Made by a program: the position numbers and the translations under genes
Part shown: positions 1 to 5,966 of the stretch, in pieces
Layout: every line of letters starts with the position of its first letter
How positions within the stretch are numbered: position 1 is the first letter of the stretch
Notes under the pieces: model-generated
What the model saw: only the letters and a program-made list of their open reading frames with translations
The model's database searches: none
What the model was told of the DNA's origin: nothing
Source of the DNA: Armatimonadota bacterium
Lineage (GTDB): Bacteria > Armatimonadota > UBA5829
DNA length: 16,807 bases
Reading direction: 5' to 3'
Assembly: GCA_023474015.1 (NCBI GenBank)
Contig: JAMCYN010000030.1
Span: 1 to 16,807, forward strand

Positions 1-75
1 GCCATCCAACACCATGCGCAATACGTGGTAACGATGAATATCCCTCTGGCTAATACTAATGACCCCATTTCCCAT

Positions 76-121
76 GGGGACATTATCGCTCGGCAGTTAA
101 GGGGGACATAATCGCTCGGCA
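76..121. repeat. Short direct repeat, possible remnant of an IS end
   Basis: Two 20-base copies (76-95 and 102-121) of a motif running from GGGGACAT to ATCGCTCGGCA differ at one base. The first copy is also part of an imperfect inverted repeat (58-68 with 74-84, arms CCCCAT/ATGGGG plus flanks, one mismatch). Such GGGGACAT-type motifs resemble ends of insertion sequences, but no transposase is present in the window, so the IS origin is inference. Confidence 0.45.
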
Positions 122-143
122 AGTACAGTCAAGTATAGGCCGC

Positions 144-172
144 TTGACCGGTCGGTACCTTGCGGATATAAT
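144..172 (+). promoter_or_regulatory. Sigma-70 promoter of the rhaT operon
   Basis: A TTGACC -35 box (144-149) and a perfect TATAAT -10 box (167-172) are separated by 17 bases. The predicted transcription start is near 179-180, about 70 bases upstream of rhaT. The palindrome GACCGGTC (146-153) overlaps the -35 box and could be a second protein-binding site. This is the only convincing promoter upstream of the four-gene operon. Confidence 0.75.
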
Positions 173-187
173 GTCGATGTATCGACA
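172..187. promoter_or_regulatory. Operator candidate: perfect 16-bp palindrome at the transcription start
   Basis: TGTCGATGTATCGACA has 7-base arms (172-178 and 181-187) around a 2-base centre. It begins inside the -10 hexamer and covers the predicted start of transcription, the usual place for a repressor. The regulator is not encoded in this window. A repressor controlling rhamnose use is the simplest reading, inferred from the operon content. Confidence 0.55.
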
Positions 188-251
188 GGACGCATGTGCC
201 CGAGTGGTATGCGTTTTTCAAATGCAATTTCAGTAGGAGTTGTGCAATCAA

Positions 252-1316
252 GTGATCACGCCAAACCCCTTACTGGGCACTCTGCTCCACGCTATGGGAG
301 GACTGTGCGCCGCGATCTTCTACACACCTAACCACAAGACCAAAAAGTGGTCGTGGGAAACCTACTGGCTCACGCAGGCATGCTTCGCCTGGTTCGTTAT
401 GCCAATAGTAGGCGCAATGATTACTGTTCCTGACTATGCACAGGTATTAAGCGAGGCCCCCCGCTCTGCAATGATCAAGTCATTCCTCTTTGGAACGGCT
501 TATGGCATTGGCGGAACGACTTTCGGCATGGCACTTCGCTATGTAGGATACTCGCTTACCTACTCAATTGCTGTCGGCATCTCTTCCATTCTTGGAACGC
601 TGCTCCCACCACTTCTGAGTGGCAAACTGCTCGAACTTGTCCATAAACCGGGTGGACTGGTGGTGCTTGGGGGGGTTGTCTTGGGTGCTATGGGCATAGG
701 TCTTTGCGGATATTCGGGACTGCAGAAGGAACGCGGAATGGACTCCGGAAGGATGAAGCTTACGGGGTTTTCGCTTGTGAAGGGCCTTCCATTATGCTTC
801 ATCGCCGGCTTCCTTTCAGCCGTATTCAATTTTGCCCTCCTTGCGGGGCAACCCATAGCCGATATCGCTGCAAAACACGGCGCGGGATACTTGATGGGCA
901 ATGCCATATATCCCTTCGCGATGGGCGGCGCATTCTTAAGCACAGCTATATACTGTCTCATTCTTGGCGGAAAGAACCGGAGCTTGGGAGAGTACCGGGC
1001 TATCGGCAAAGCGTTCCAAAGCGCGCTTCCGATCAATTATATACTCGCGGCAATCGGCGGCTCCCTCTGGTATTTCCAGTTTTTCTTCTATGGGCTTGGG
1101 CATGTGAGGATGGGAAGCTATCAATTCTCAAGCTGGGCCATTCATATGGTGCTCTTAATCTTCTTCAGTAACTTGACAGGGATCCTAATGAAGGAATGGA
1201 AAGAGTGCAATCTCCGCACGAAGATTTCTATCGGTATTGCCCTTGTGGTGTTGATAGCAGCCGTGCTGACAATAGGCTACGGCAATTATCTCGGCGATGC
1301 CGCGGCACACACATGA
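252..1316 (+). CDS. rhaT: L-rhamnose/H+ symporter RhaT
   Basis: This multi-pass inner-membrane protein of about 354 residues should import L-rhamnose with protons. It matches E. coli RhaT in length and in recognisable stretches: the KKWSWET segment after the first helix, ALRYVGYSL in the middle and GGSLWYFQFFFYGLGHVR near the C-terminus. About ten hydrophobic segments are spread along the chain, as expected for the family. The frame opens with TTG at 240, but AGGAG (235-239) touches that codon. GTG at 252, 12 bases after AGGAG, also aligns better with the RhaT N-terminus (ITPNPLLGTLLHAMGG). It is the first gene of an operon with two UroD-like genes and rhaM. No rhamnose isomerase, kinase or aldolase lies in the window, so the catabolic genes must be elsewhere. 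Confidence 0.93.
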   Translation: MITPNPLLGTLLHAMGGLCAAIFYTPNHKTKKWSWETYWLTQACFAWFVMPIVGAMITVPDYAQVLSEAPRSAMIKSFLFGTAYGIGGTTFGMALRYVGYSLTYSIAVGISSILGTLLPPLLSGKLLELVHKPGGLVVLGGVVLGAMGIGLCGYSGLQKERGMDSGRMKLTGFSLVKGLPLCFIAGFLSAVFNFALLAGQPIADIAAKHGAGYLMGNAIYPFAMGGAFLSTAIYCLILGGKNRSLGEYRAIGKAFQSALPINYILAAIGGSLWYFQFFFYGLGHVRMGSYQFSSWAIHMVLLIFFSNLTGILMKEWKECNLRTKISIGIALVVLIAAVLTIGYGNYLGDAAAHT

Positions 1317-1367
1317 TCCCCATCGGGCCGCTATTGTGTTCGACGATTGTCGTTGGAGGAAGTCTGA

Positions 1368-2504
1368 ATGTTCAAGTCTCGAGAGAAAACTGATCGTTTG
1401 AGGAGTGTCCTTGCTCATAAAGAAGCTGACAGAGTGCCGGTTGGCGAGTTCTTCTGGACCGGATTTATGCGGCGATGTAAGGAGAAGTGGGGTGACGATT
1501 TCGACCCTTATCGACACTTCGATCTCGACTACATCGCGGTTAATCCGAACATGGATCCGAAAATCCGGCAATTCGAAGTCATCCACGAAAGCGGTGACGA
1601 TATCGTCATAAGAACCGGATTCGGAGCGACGATTCGCCGTTCAGGTGTCGCTCCTATGCCGCACTATGAATCGTTTTCCGTGGCGACCCCTGACGCTATG
1701 GAGACTTTCGAGTTTGACGATCCGGCGGATCCTCGGCGCTTCTTCGAGGGCGGTGATGACCAGATCAACTGCGTGGGGGACACGTTGCTTCGCAACTTGC
1801 CGCCGTGGAACGCGAGAGTCGACGCATTCGTCGAGGATTTCGCGGTCTTTGGATCCGTTTGCGATCCCTATGAGTACCTGTGGCGGTGTATTGGCACGGA
1901 GAATGCCCTCTACTGGATGGCCTCCCATCCGGATATGTTCGCTCACTTCGTGAACCGTGTTGGCGAGTTCAATCTGGCCTTGTGCAAAGCTCAGATCGAG
2001 GCCGGAAAAGGTCGGCTTGCAGGGATGTACATCTGGGGAGATGTTGCCTACTGTAAAGCCATGCTCTTCGGCGCACCCCGATGGCGCAAACTCTTCAAGC
2101 CTCATGTTAAAGCCCTGATAGACCTATGTCACGAGCACGGCTTGATGGTGATCTACCATGGCTGTGGTAATGTCGCCGAGATATTCGACGACATGGTAGA
2201 AATCCAACTTGATGCCTACAATCCGTTGGAAGCTAAGGCGGGGCTCGATGTCGTGGAACTCAAAAAGCAGTATGCGGGCAGGCTTGCGTTCTGCGGAAAT
2301 ATCGACATGCAGGTGCTTGAGCGAGGCAATCCCGACGAGGTGCGCAAACACGTTCTCTACAAGTTGCGTGCGGCGATAGGCGGCGGTTGGGTGTTTCAGT
2401 CGGATCACTCTGTATCAAGCGCCGTGTCGCCGGAAACCTACGAGCTTGCGATCAACACGCTGCGGGAATTCGGCAATTACCCGTTGAGTTTGCCGGATGC
2501 CTAA
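1368..2504 (+). CDS. UroD-like family protein (methyltransferase-like, not HemE), first copy
   Basis: A 378-residue protein of the uroporphyrinogen decarboxylase superfamily fold. The start is ATG with GGAGGA (1355-1360) at 7-base spacing. Family features include the opening (K)TDRLRSVLAHKEADRVPV, a central YIWGDVAYCK and the C-terminal YHGCGN (H264, C266), then FCGNID (C309). The MRQAGR-type substrate motif of genuine HemE is absent, so haem synthesis is unlikely. The H-x-C...C arrangement recalls the zinc ligands of the corrinoid methyltransferases MtaA/MtbA, although its spacing (42 residues) is shorter than in those enzymes. The gene lies between rhaT and rhaM, with 16 bases to the rhaM start, so it belongs to the rhamnose operon. 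Substrate and reaction are unknown; a role in converting a rhamnose derivative is inference. Confidence 0.85.
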   Translation: MFKSREKTDRLRSVLAHKEADRVPVGEFFWTGFMRRCKEKWGDDFDPYRHFDLDYIAVNPNMDPKIRQFEVIHESGDDIVIRTGFGATIRRSGVAPMPHYESFSVATPDAMETFEFDDPADPRRFFEGGDDQINCVGDTLLRNLPPWNARVDAFVEDFAVFGSVCDPYEYLWRCIGTENALYWMASHPDMFAHFVNRVGEFNLALCKAQIEAGKGRLAGMYIWGDVAYCKAMLFGAPRWRKLFKPHVKALIDLCHEHGLMVIYHGCGNVAEIFDDMVEIQLDAYNPLEAKAGLDVVELKKQYAGRLAFCGNIDMQVLERGNPDEVRKHVLYKLRAAIGGGWVFQSDHSVSSAVSPETYELAINTLREFGNYPLSLPDA

Positions 2505-2520
2505 GCATGGAGGGAAGCCG

Positions 2521-2844
2521 ATGAAAAGATATGGTATGGTCATCAAGGTCAAGCCCGAGAAGCTCAATGAGTATAAGGCACTTCACGCGGCGGTGTGGCC
2601 CGACGTGCTCAATATGATCACCAAGTGCAATCTTAGAAACTACTCGATCTACTATAAAGACGGCTACCTGTTCAGTTACTTCGAGTATGTCGGCGACAAC
2701 TATAAGGCGGACATGGAGAAGATGGCCGCCGATCCGACCATACAGGAATGGTGGGCGGTGTGTATGCCTTGTCAGGAGCCCCTAGAAACTAGAGCCGAAG
2801 GCGAGTGGTGGGCAGATATGGAGGAGGTGTTCCATTGGGATTGA
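2521..2844 (+). CDS. rhaM: L-rhamnose mutarotase
   Basis: This 107-residue cytoplasmic protein should interconvert the alpha and beta anomers of L-rhamnose, supplying the form used by rhamnose isomerase. It aligns nearly end to end with E. coli RhaM (104 residues): Y18, H22 and W26-P27 fall at the same positions, followed by NYSIYYKDGYLF, the WW pair and the EVF C-terminus. Tyr18 and His22 correspond to the catalytic pair. An upstream ATG at 2497 overlaps the preceding gene, but ATG 2521 has GGAGGG (2509-2514) at 6 bases and gives the family N-terminus. The 3' end overlaps the next gene by 10 bases, indicating translational coupling. Confidence 0.93.
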   Translation: MKRYGMVIKVKPEKLNEYKALHAAVWPDVLNMITKCNLRNYSIYYKDGYLFSYFEYVGDNYKADMEKMAADPTIQEWWAVCMPCQEPLETRAEGEWWADMEEVFHWD

Positions 2845-3956
2845 CATCGAAAGAACGAATGATGCGCGCGCTGAAAAGAGAGATACCGGACAGGCTGCCG
2901 GTGGCGGTCCATCAATGGCAGGGCTACCATTTGAACCACTACCTCGGCGGGATCAGTGACCTGGAAGCGTTCAAGGCGTTTGGAATGGATGCAGCAATTC
3001 AGTATTTCGAGTCCATGGGCCAGTTCTGGCTTCCGGGTGTGCCCGAGATGCCCCAGACACCCGACTGGAAAGTAGAGATTGACGTTGTCAAGAACACGCT
3101 TACCCACCGGATTCTGAAGTATCGCGTGAGCACTCCCAAGGGCGAGCTGACTTATGCAACGGAAGGGAACGAGCAGACTACATGGCTCACCGAGCACATA
3201 ATAAAGCGACCGGAGGATATTGAGAAACTCGCCTATATGCCCGTCTCCAAACTTGACAAGATAAAGATTGCTGATGCTTATGACAAGATCGGTGACGCCG
3301 GGATAATGCGCGGCTTCGTCTGGGGAGACCAGGCAGGAAGCTGGCAGCACGCCTGCTGTCTTGCCGGCACCCAGGAGATGATAATGTACGCGATGGACGA
3401 TCCTGAGTGGACTCACGCTCTGCTCAAGCTTCTCAACGACAAGAAGCTGCTGTTCATCGAGGAATCATTGGATGGAGCGAGTTTCGATGTGATCGAGACC
3501 GGCGGCGGAGCGGCCTCTTCGACAGTCATCTCGCCAAAGCTCTACGAAGAGTTCTGCCTTCCTTGCGATACGGCAATACACGAGGCGCTGCATAGTGTCG
3601 GGCACATCTCAAGCTACCATACCTGCGGTGGAATGGTGGGAATTCTGGACCTGATCGCCGCGAACAAGACTGACGCAAGCGAGACACTCTCGCCCCCCGG
3701 AGTCGGTGGCAACATTACCGACAGGATGACAGTCAAGAACACTCTCGGCAAGAAATGCTGCCTGATCGGCGGGATGGACCAGTTCAACGTGCTCACGAGC
3801 GGCACGCCCGAGCGCATTAAGCAGGAAGTAAGGGATCTCTTCTCCACCTATGGAGTCGGCGGAGGTTACATAATGAGTACAGCAGACCACTTCTTTGATG
3901 TACCTGTGGAAAACCTGAAGGCTTATGCTGGGGCTGCACACGAGTGTGTCTACTGA
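2835..3956 (+). CDS. UroD-like family protein (methyltransferase-like, not HemE), second copy
   Basis: A 373-residue UroD-superfamily protein, only distantly similar to the first copy. The frame is open from 2805, but TTG 2835 has GGAGG (2823-2827) at 7-base spacing and yields the family opening LTSKERMMRALKREIPDRLPV. The start lies inside rhaM (10-base overlap). Features include FVWGDQAGSWQ, SYHTCGG (H262, C264) and KKCCLIGGMDQ (C308/C309), again an H-x-C...C pattern with about 44 residues between, close to the spacing in the first copy. The HemE MRQAGR motif is absent. A corrinoid- or folate-type methyl transfer, or another reaction on a rhamnose-derived substrate, is possible; no corrinoid-binding protein gene is visible nearby. 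It ends the operon. Confidence 0.85.
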   Translation: MGLTSKERMMRALKREIPDRLPVAVHQWQGYHLNHYLGGISDLEAFKAFGMDAAIQYFESMGQFWLPGVPEMPQTPDWKVEIDVVKNTLTHRILKYRVSTPKGELTYATEGNEQTTWLTEHIIKRPEDIEKLAYMPVSKLDKIKIADAYDKIGDAGIMRGFVWGDQAGSWQHACCLAGTQEMIMYAMDDPEWTHALLKLLNDKKLLFIEESLDGASFDVIETGGGAASSTVISPKLYEEFCLPCDTAIHEALHSVGHISSYHTCGGMVGILDLIAANKTDASETLSPPGVGGNITDRMTVKNTLGKKCCLIGGMDQFNVLTSGTPERIKQEVRDLFSTYGVGGGYIMSTADHFFDVPVENLKAYAGAAHECVY

Positions 3957-4050
3957 TAGCTCCCGTTCAGTACACTATACGCATGACTTCCCAGGTCCGT
4001 GCCATTTGCCCTGTTGGCCTTCCCCGAGTTCAGTTTCGCGGGAATGCAAT

Positions 4051-4127
4051 GCGTCGGGAAGCTTCTTACCCCGACGCTGCCCTCTTCGCAACCACAATGC
4101 TTCGGTGCGAAAAGCCTACCGAAGCAT
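4051..4127. other. Hairpin cluster between the rhamnose operon and grpE
   Basis: The 266-base gap between the second UroD-like gene and grpE has no gene but holds two perfect stems: GCGTCGGG/CCCGACGC (4051-4058 with 4070-4077) and ATGCTTCGGT/ACCGAAGCAT (4097-4106 with 4118-4127). A third pairing, TTCGC(A)ACC (4085-4093) with GGTGCGAA (4104-4111), competes with the second stem. No T-run follows, so these are not standard intrinsic terminators. They may end or attenuate operon transcription, or be palindromic repeats. Confidence 0.5.
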
Positions 4128-4155
4128 ACTCATGCCCGCACAACTGAACTCTCCC

Positions 4156-4188
4156 TTTACTATCTCCCGCAACCGTGACATAATGTCA
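4156..4188 (+). promoter_or_regulatory. Promoter of grpE with an overlapping palindrome
   Basis: TTTACT (4156-4161) and CATAAT (4179-4184) are spaced by 17 bases. The -10 box is embedded in TGACATAATGTCA (4176-4188), a perfect palindrome with one central base, placed like a repressor site. The CIRCE heat-shock operator (TTAGCACTC-N9-GAGTGCTAA) is not present. The start of grpE lies about 40 bases downstream. Confidence 0.55.
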
Positions 4189-4222
4189 TTCGGATGAACA
4201 TGCTTCAGAGGACAGAGGTTAT

Positions 4223-4795
4223 ATGAAACACAAGGACAACGAGGCTCACAAGGTAAGAATAGACCCCGAGGATAAGGAGCCGAAGCCCGAAGAGGAGCAA
4301 GTTCAGCGCGATGTGCTGGATGAAGACTTCGAGGCGCTGCAGGCCGAGATGGCGCAACTCCAGAAAGACGCCGAGGAGGCCCACAACCGCTATCTGCGGA
4401 CCCTTGCGGACTTCGATAACTTCCGCAGACGGCAGCGCGAGGAGACTTCCCGTCTTTGCGATTTTGCCCGCGAGGAGGTCATATCCAAGCTCCTTCCGAT
4501 ACTCGACAACTTCGAGCGTTCAGTGATGGCCGCCGAGGCGCAGCACAGCTACGACGCGCTGGTCGAGGGCGTGTCGCTCACTCTCAGGCAGATGAGGGAC
4601 ATGCTTGAGAAAGAAGGCGTGGAACCGATCGAGGCGGTCGGGCAGGAATTCAACCCTGAACTCCACGAAGCCCTGATGCGTGTGCCGACGGACGAGTACC
4701 CGGAGAACACCGTGGTTGACGAGCTTGAGCGCGGCTACAAGCTCAACGGCAAGGTCCTTCGGCCCGCGCGCGTGCGAGTGGCAGTGTCGGAATGA
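4223..4795 (+). CDS. grpE: GrpE, nucleotide exchange factor of DnaK
   Basis: A 190-residue cytoplasmic cochaperone that releases ADP from DnaK. The acidic, charged N-terminus (residues 1-35) leads into a long helical coiled coil (about 36-95, including RYLRTLADFDNFRRR). The C-terminal beta domain carries the GrpE signature: FNPELHEALMRVPTDEYPEN, then VVDELERGYKLNGKVLRPARV. ATG 4223 has AGAGG (4214-4218) at 4 bases, and an earlier AGAGGA lies 10 bases off. It has its own promoter and no dnaK or dnaJ beside it, which is unusual for grpE. Its TGA overlaps the ATG of the next gene (ATGA), coupling translation of a PAS protein to it. Confidence 0.96.
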   Translation: MKHKDNEAHKVRIDPEDKEPKPEEEQVQRDVLDEDFEALQAEMAQLQKDAEEAHNRYLRTLADFDNFRRRQREETSRLCDFAREEVISKLLPILDNFERSVMAAEAQHSYDALVEGVSLTLRQMRDMLEKEGVEPIEAVGQEFNPELHEALMRVPTDEYPENTVVDELERGYKLNGKVLRPARVRVAVSE

Positions 4796-5136
4796 TCGAG
4801 CCGAAGCTCCTGGCCGCTATTCTGGACAGCATCAAAGACCCCATAGTATTTGTCGACATGGACCATATGATTCGATATGTGAACAAGGCCGCAATCACGC
4901 GTTTCAAAGAGGGGGCGAGCCTGGTCGGCCGCTCGATTATGGACTGCCACAACGAAGACTCCCGACGGCAAATACTTGAAATCCTAGCCGCGATGCATGA
5001 GGGCGAGGAAGAGCGATTGGTCACCGACAACGAGAAGCGCCGGACCTACATGCGAGCCGTGCGGGACGAGGCCGGGCGCGTCATTGGGTACTACGAACGC
5101 TACGAACCGCCGCGCTCAGAACAGTTGACCCGCTAA
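4792..5136 (+). CDS. Single-domain PAS protein coupled to grpE
   Basis: A 114-residue protein that is essentially one PAS domain: LLAAILDSIKDPIVFVDMDH, IRYVNKAA, LVGRSIMDCHNEDS and the closing strands YMRAVRDEAGRVIGYYERYE. No output domain, signal peptide or membrane segment is present. The DCHNEDS and RAVRDE stretches resemble PAS domains found at the C-terminus of DUF438-type proteins. The start codon overlaps the grpE stop (ATGA), so both are almost certainly made from one mRNA. A small-molecule or redox sensor acting through protein-protein contact is plausible; a link to DnaK function is inference from position only. Confidence 0.85.
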   Translation: MIEPKLLAAILDSIKDPIVFVDMDHMIRYVNKAAITRFKEGASLVGRSIMDCHNEDSRRQILEILAAMHEGEEERLVTDNEKRRTYMRAVRDEAGRVIGYYERYEPPRSEQLTR

Positions 5137-5678
5137 TACTGCGGCCAACTCGGCGCTCCACACTCGGGGCATTCGATCTCTATCAGTTCGAGAGTTGAAA
5201 CAACCTCGTCAAGCGTCTCATCGACCGCTCCGCAAATGCTGCCCTGGTAGCGCAGTTCGCCATACCTGTCCGCCACGAATACCGAGGAGTGAGTCGCGCA
5301 GAAAGCGCAGGTCGCCTCGGCGCGGGAGTCATGCAGGAGCGGGAACGGCAGCTTAAGAGTCGCAACGCAATCTTCCAACTCCTCCATCGGCCCGCTTGCG
5401 ATTCCGAGCACCTCCGCGTTGTTGTCGGCGAACTCACTGTACCGCCGCTTGACCTCTGCCAGCATCTCCCAATCGCAGTTGCTGCGTGGGTCAAAGAACA
5501 GGACCACCAGGTTCCTCCTCTCCTTATAGTCGGTGGGCGAGATAACCTTGCCGTCGACAGTCTGGAGCCTGAAGTCTGGAATAATGTGCCCGATCTCCAG
5601 TTTTGCCCTCACCTCCTGCTCCATCGCCTCTTCTTCGATGGTTATATCGTCTCTATATGTCTCTTCGTTTCTCATCAT
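5133..5678 (-). CDS. Redoxin/peroxiredoxin-like protein with additional CxxC motifs
   Basis: A thioredoxin-fold protein of the AhpC/TSA-redoxin superfamily, 181 residues from the preferred start. The core reads IIPDFRLQTVDGKVISPTDY, LVVLFFDPRSNCDWEML with a candidate peroxidatic cysteine (C68), then VLGIASGPMEELE and SVFVADRYGELRYQG. The usual Thr before the catalytic Cys is missing. It has extra cysteines: CAFC (about 124-127), SICG and a C-terminal CPEC, possibly a metal site or resolving cysteines. The frame extends to an ATG at 5726 without a suitable SD. The ATG pair at 5678/5675 follows GGGGG and is preferred. The gene is convergent with the PAS gene and their stop codons interlock over 5133-5136. 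Confidence 0.85.
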   Translation of the reverse strand: MMRNEETYRDDITIEEEAMEQEVRAKLEIGHIIPDFRLQTVDGKVISPTDYKERRNLVVLFFDPRSNCDWEMLAEVKRRYSEFADNNAEVLGIASGPMEELEDCVATLKLPFPLLHDSRAEATCAFCATHSSVFVADRYGELRYQGSICGAVDETLDEVVSTLELIEIECPECGAPSWPQY

Positions 5679-5919
5679 GGAACCCCCGGCGTTGCCCTGA
5701 TTCAATCGTACCAAGTGGGCAATCATCCTAATTATTCATACCCATCCAGGGGCCTAATGCACCGGTCTCTGATGAGTTTAATTCGACAGCGCATCCTTGG
5801 TCTTCTTTCTCGAATTGTATCCAGCTTGGTAGCGTTCATCAAGTGGGCATTGAACAGAAAATTAATACTATGGTAGCCGATGATCCGTTCGAACAAGAGC
5901 TACATTGCCGTGCCGCCTT
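5679..5919. other. Intergenic stretch without a supported gene
   Basis: This gap between the divergent redoxin and kinase genes is A+T-richer than its surroundings and has open frames only as extensions of its neighbours. The plus-strand frame running from 5289 through here is antisense to the redoxin gene and shows no domain. Promoter elements for the redoxin gene probably lie here, but none is clear. Confidence 0.4.
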
Positions 5920-5949
5920 TTGACCTTCGGTTTCGCTCTCTGGTATACT
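5920..5949 (+). promoter_or_regulatory. Sigma-70 promoter of the histidine kinase gene
   Basis: TTGACC (5920-5925) and TATACT (5944-5949) are separated by 18 bases, and TGG (5941-5943) provides an extended -10 element. Transcription should begin near 5956. Translation must then start downstream of that, which shortens the long open frame beginning at 5880. Confidence 0.65.
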
Positions 5950-5966
5950 CATCTCAGGCGGTAACC

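Noticed and set aside
1368..2504. Annotation as HemE (uroporphyrinogen decarboxylase of haem synthesis)
   Set aside because: The N-terminal MRQAGR-type motif is absent in this protein and in the one at 2835, no other haem genes are present, and both lie in a rhamnose operon.
4176..4188. CIRCE heat-shock operator for grpE
   Set aside because: The palindrome is 13 bases and does not match TTAGCACTC-N9-GAGTGCTAA.
3925..4197. Small open frames in the gap before grpE
   Set aside because: They have no SD and no domain, and run through the hairpin stems, which explain the sequence better.
5289..5876. 195-codon open frame on the plus strand
   Set aside because: It is antisense to the redoxin gene for most of its length, has no recognisable domain and no ribosome-binding site.
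5880..5966. Kinase gene starting at ATG 5880
   Set aside because: There is no SD, and a strong promoter (5920-5949) lies inside this segment, so translation should begin later.
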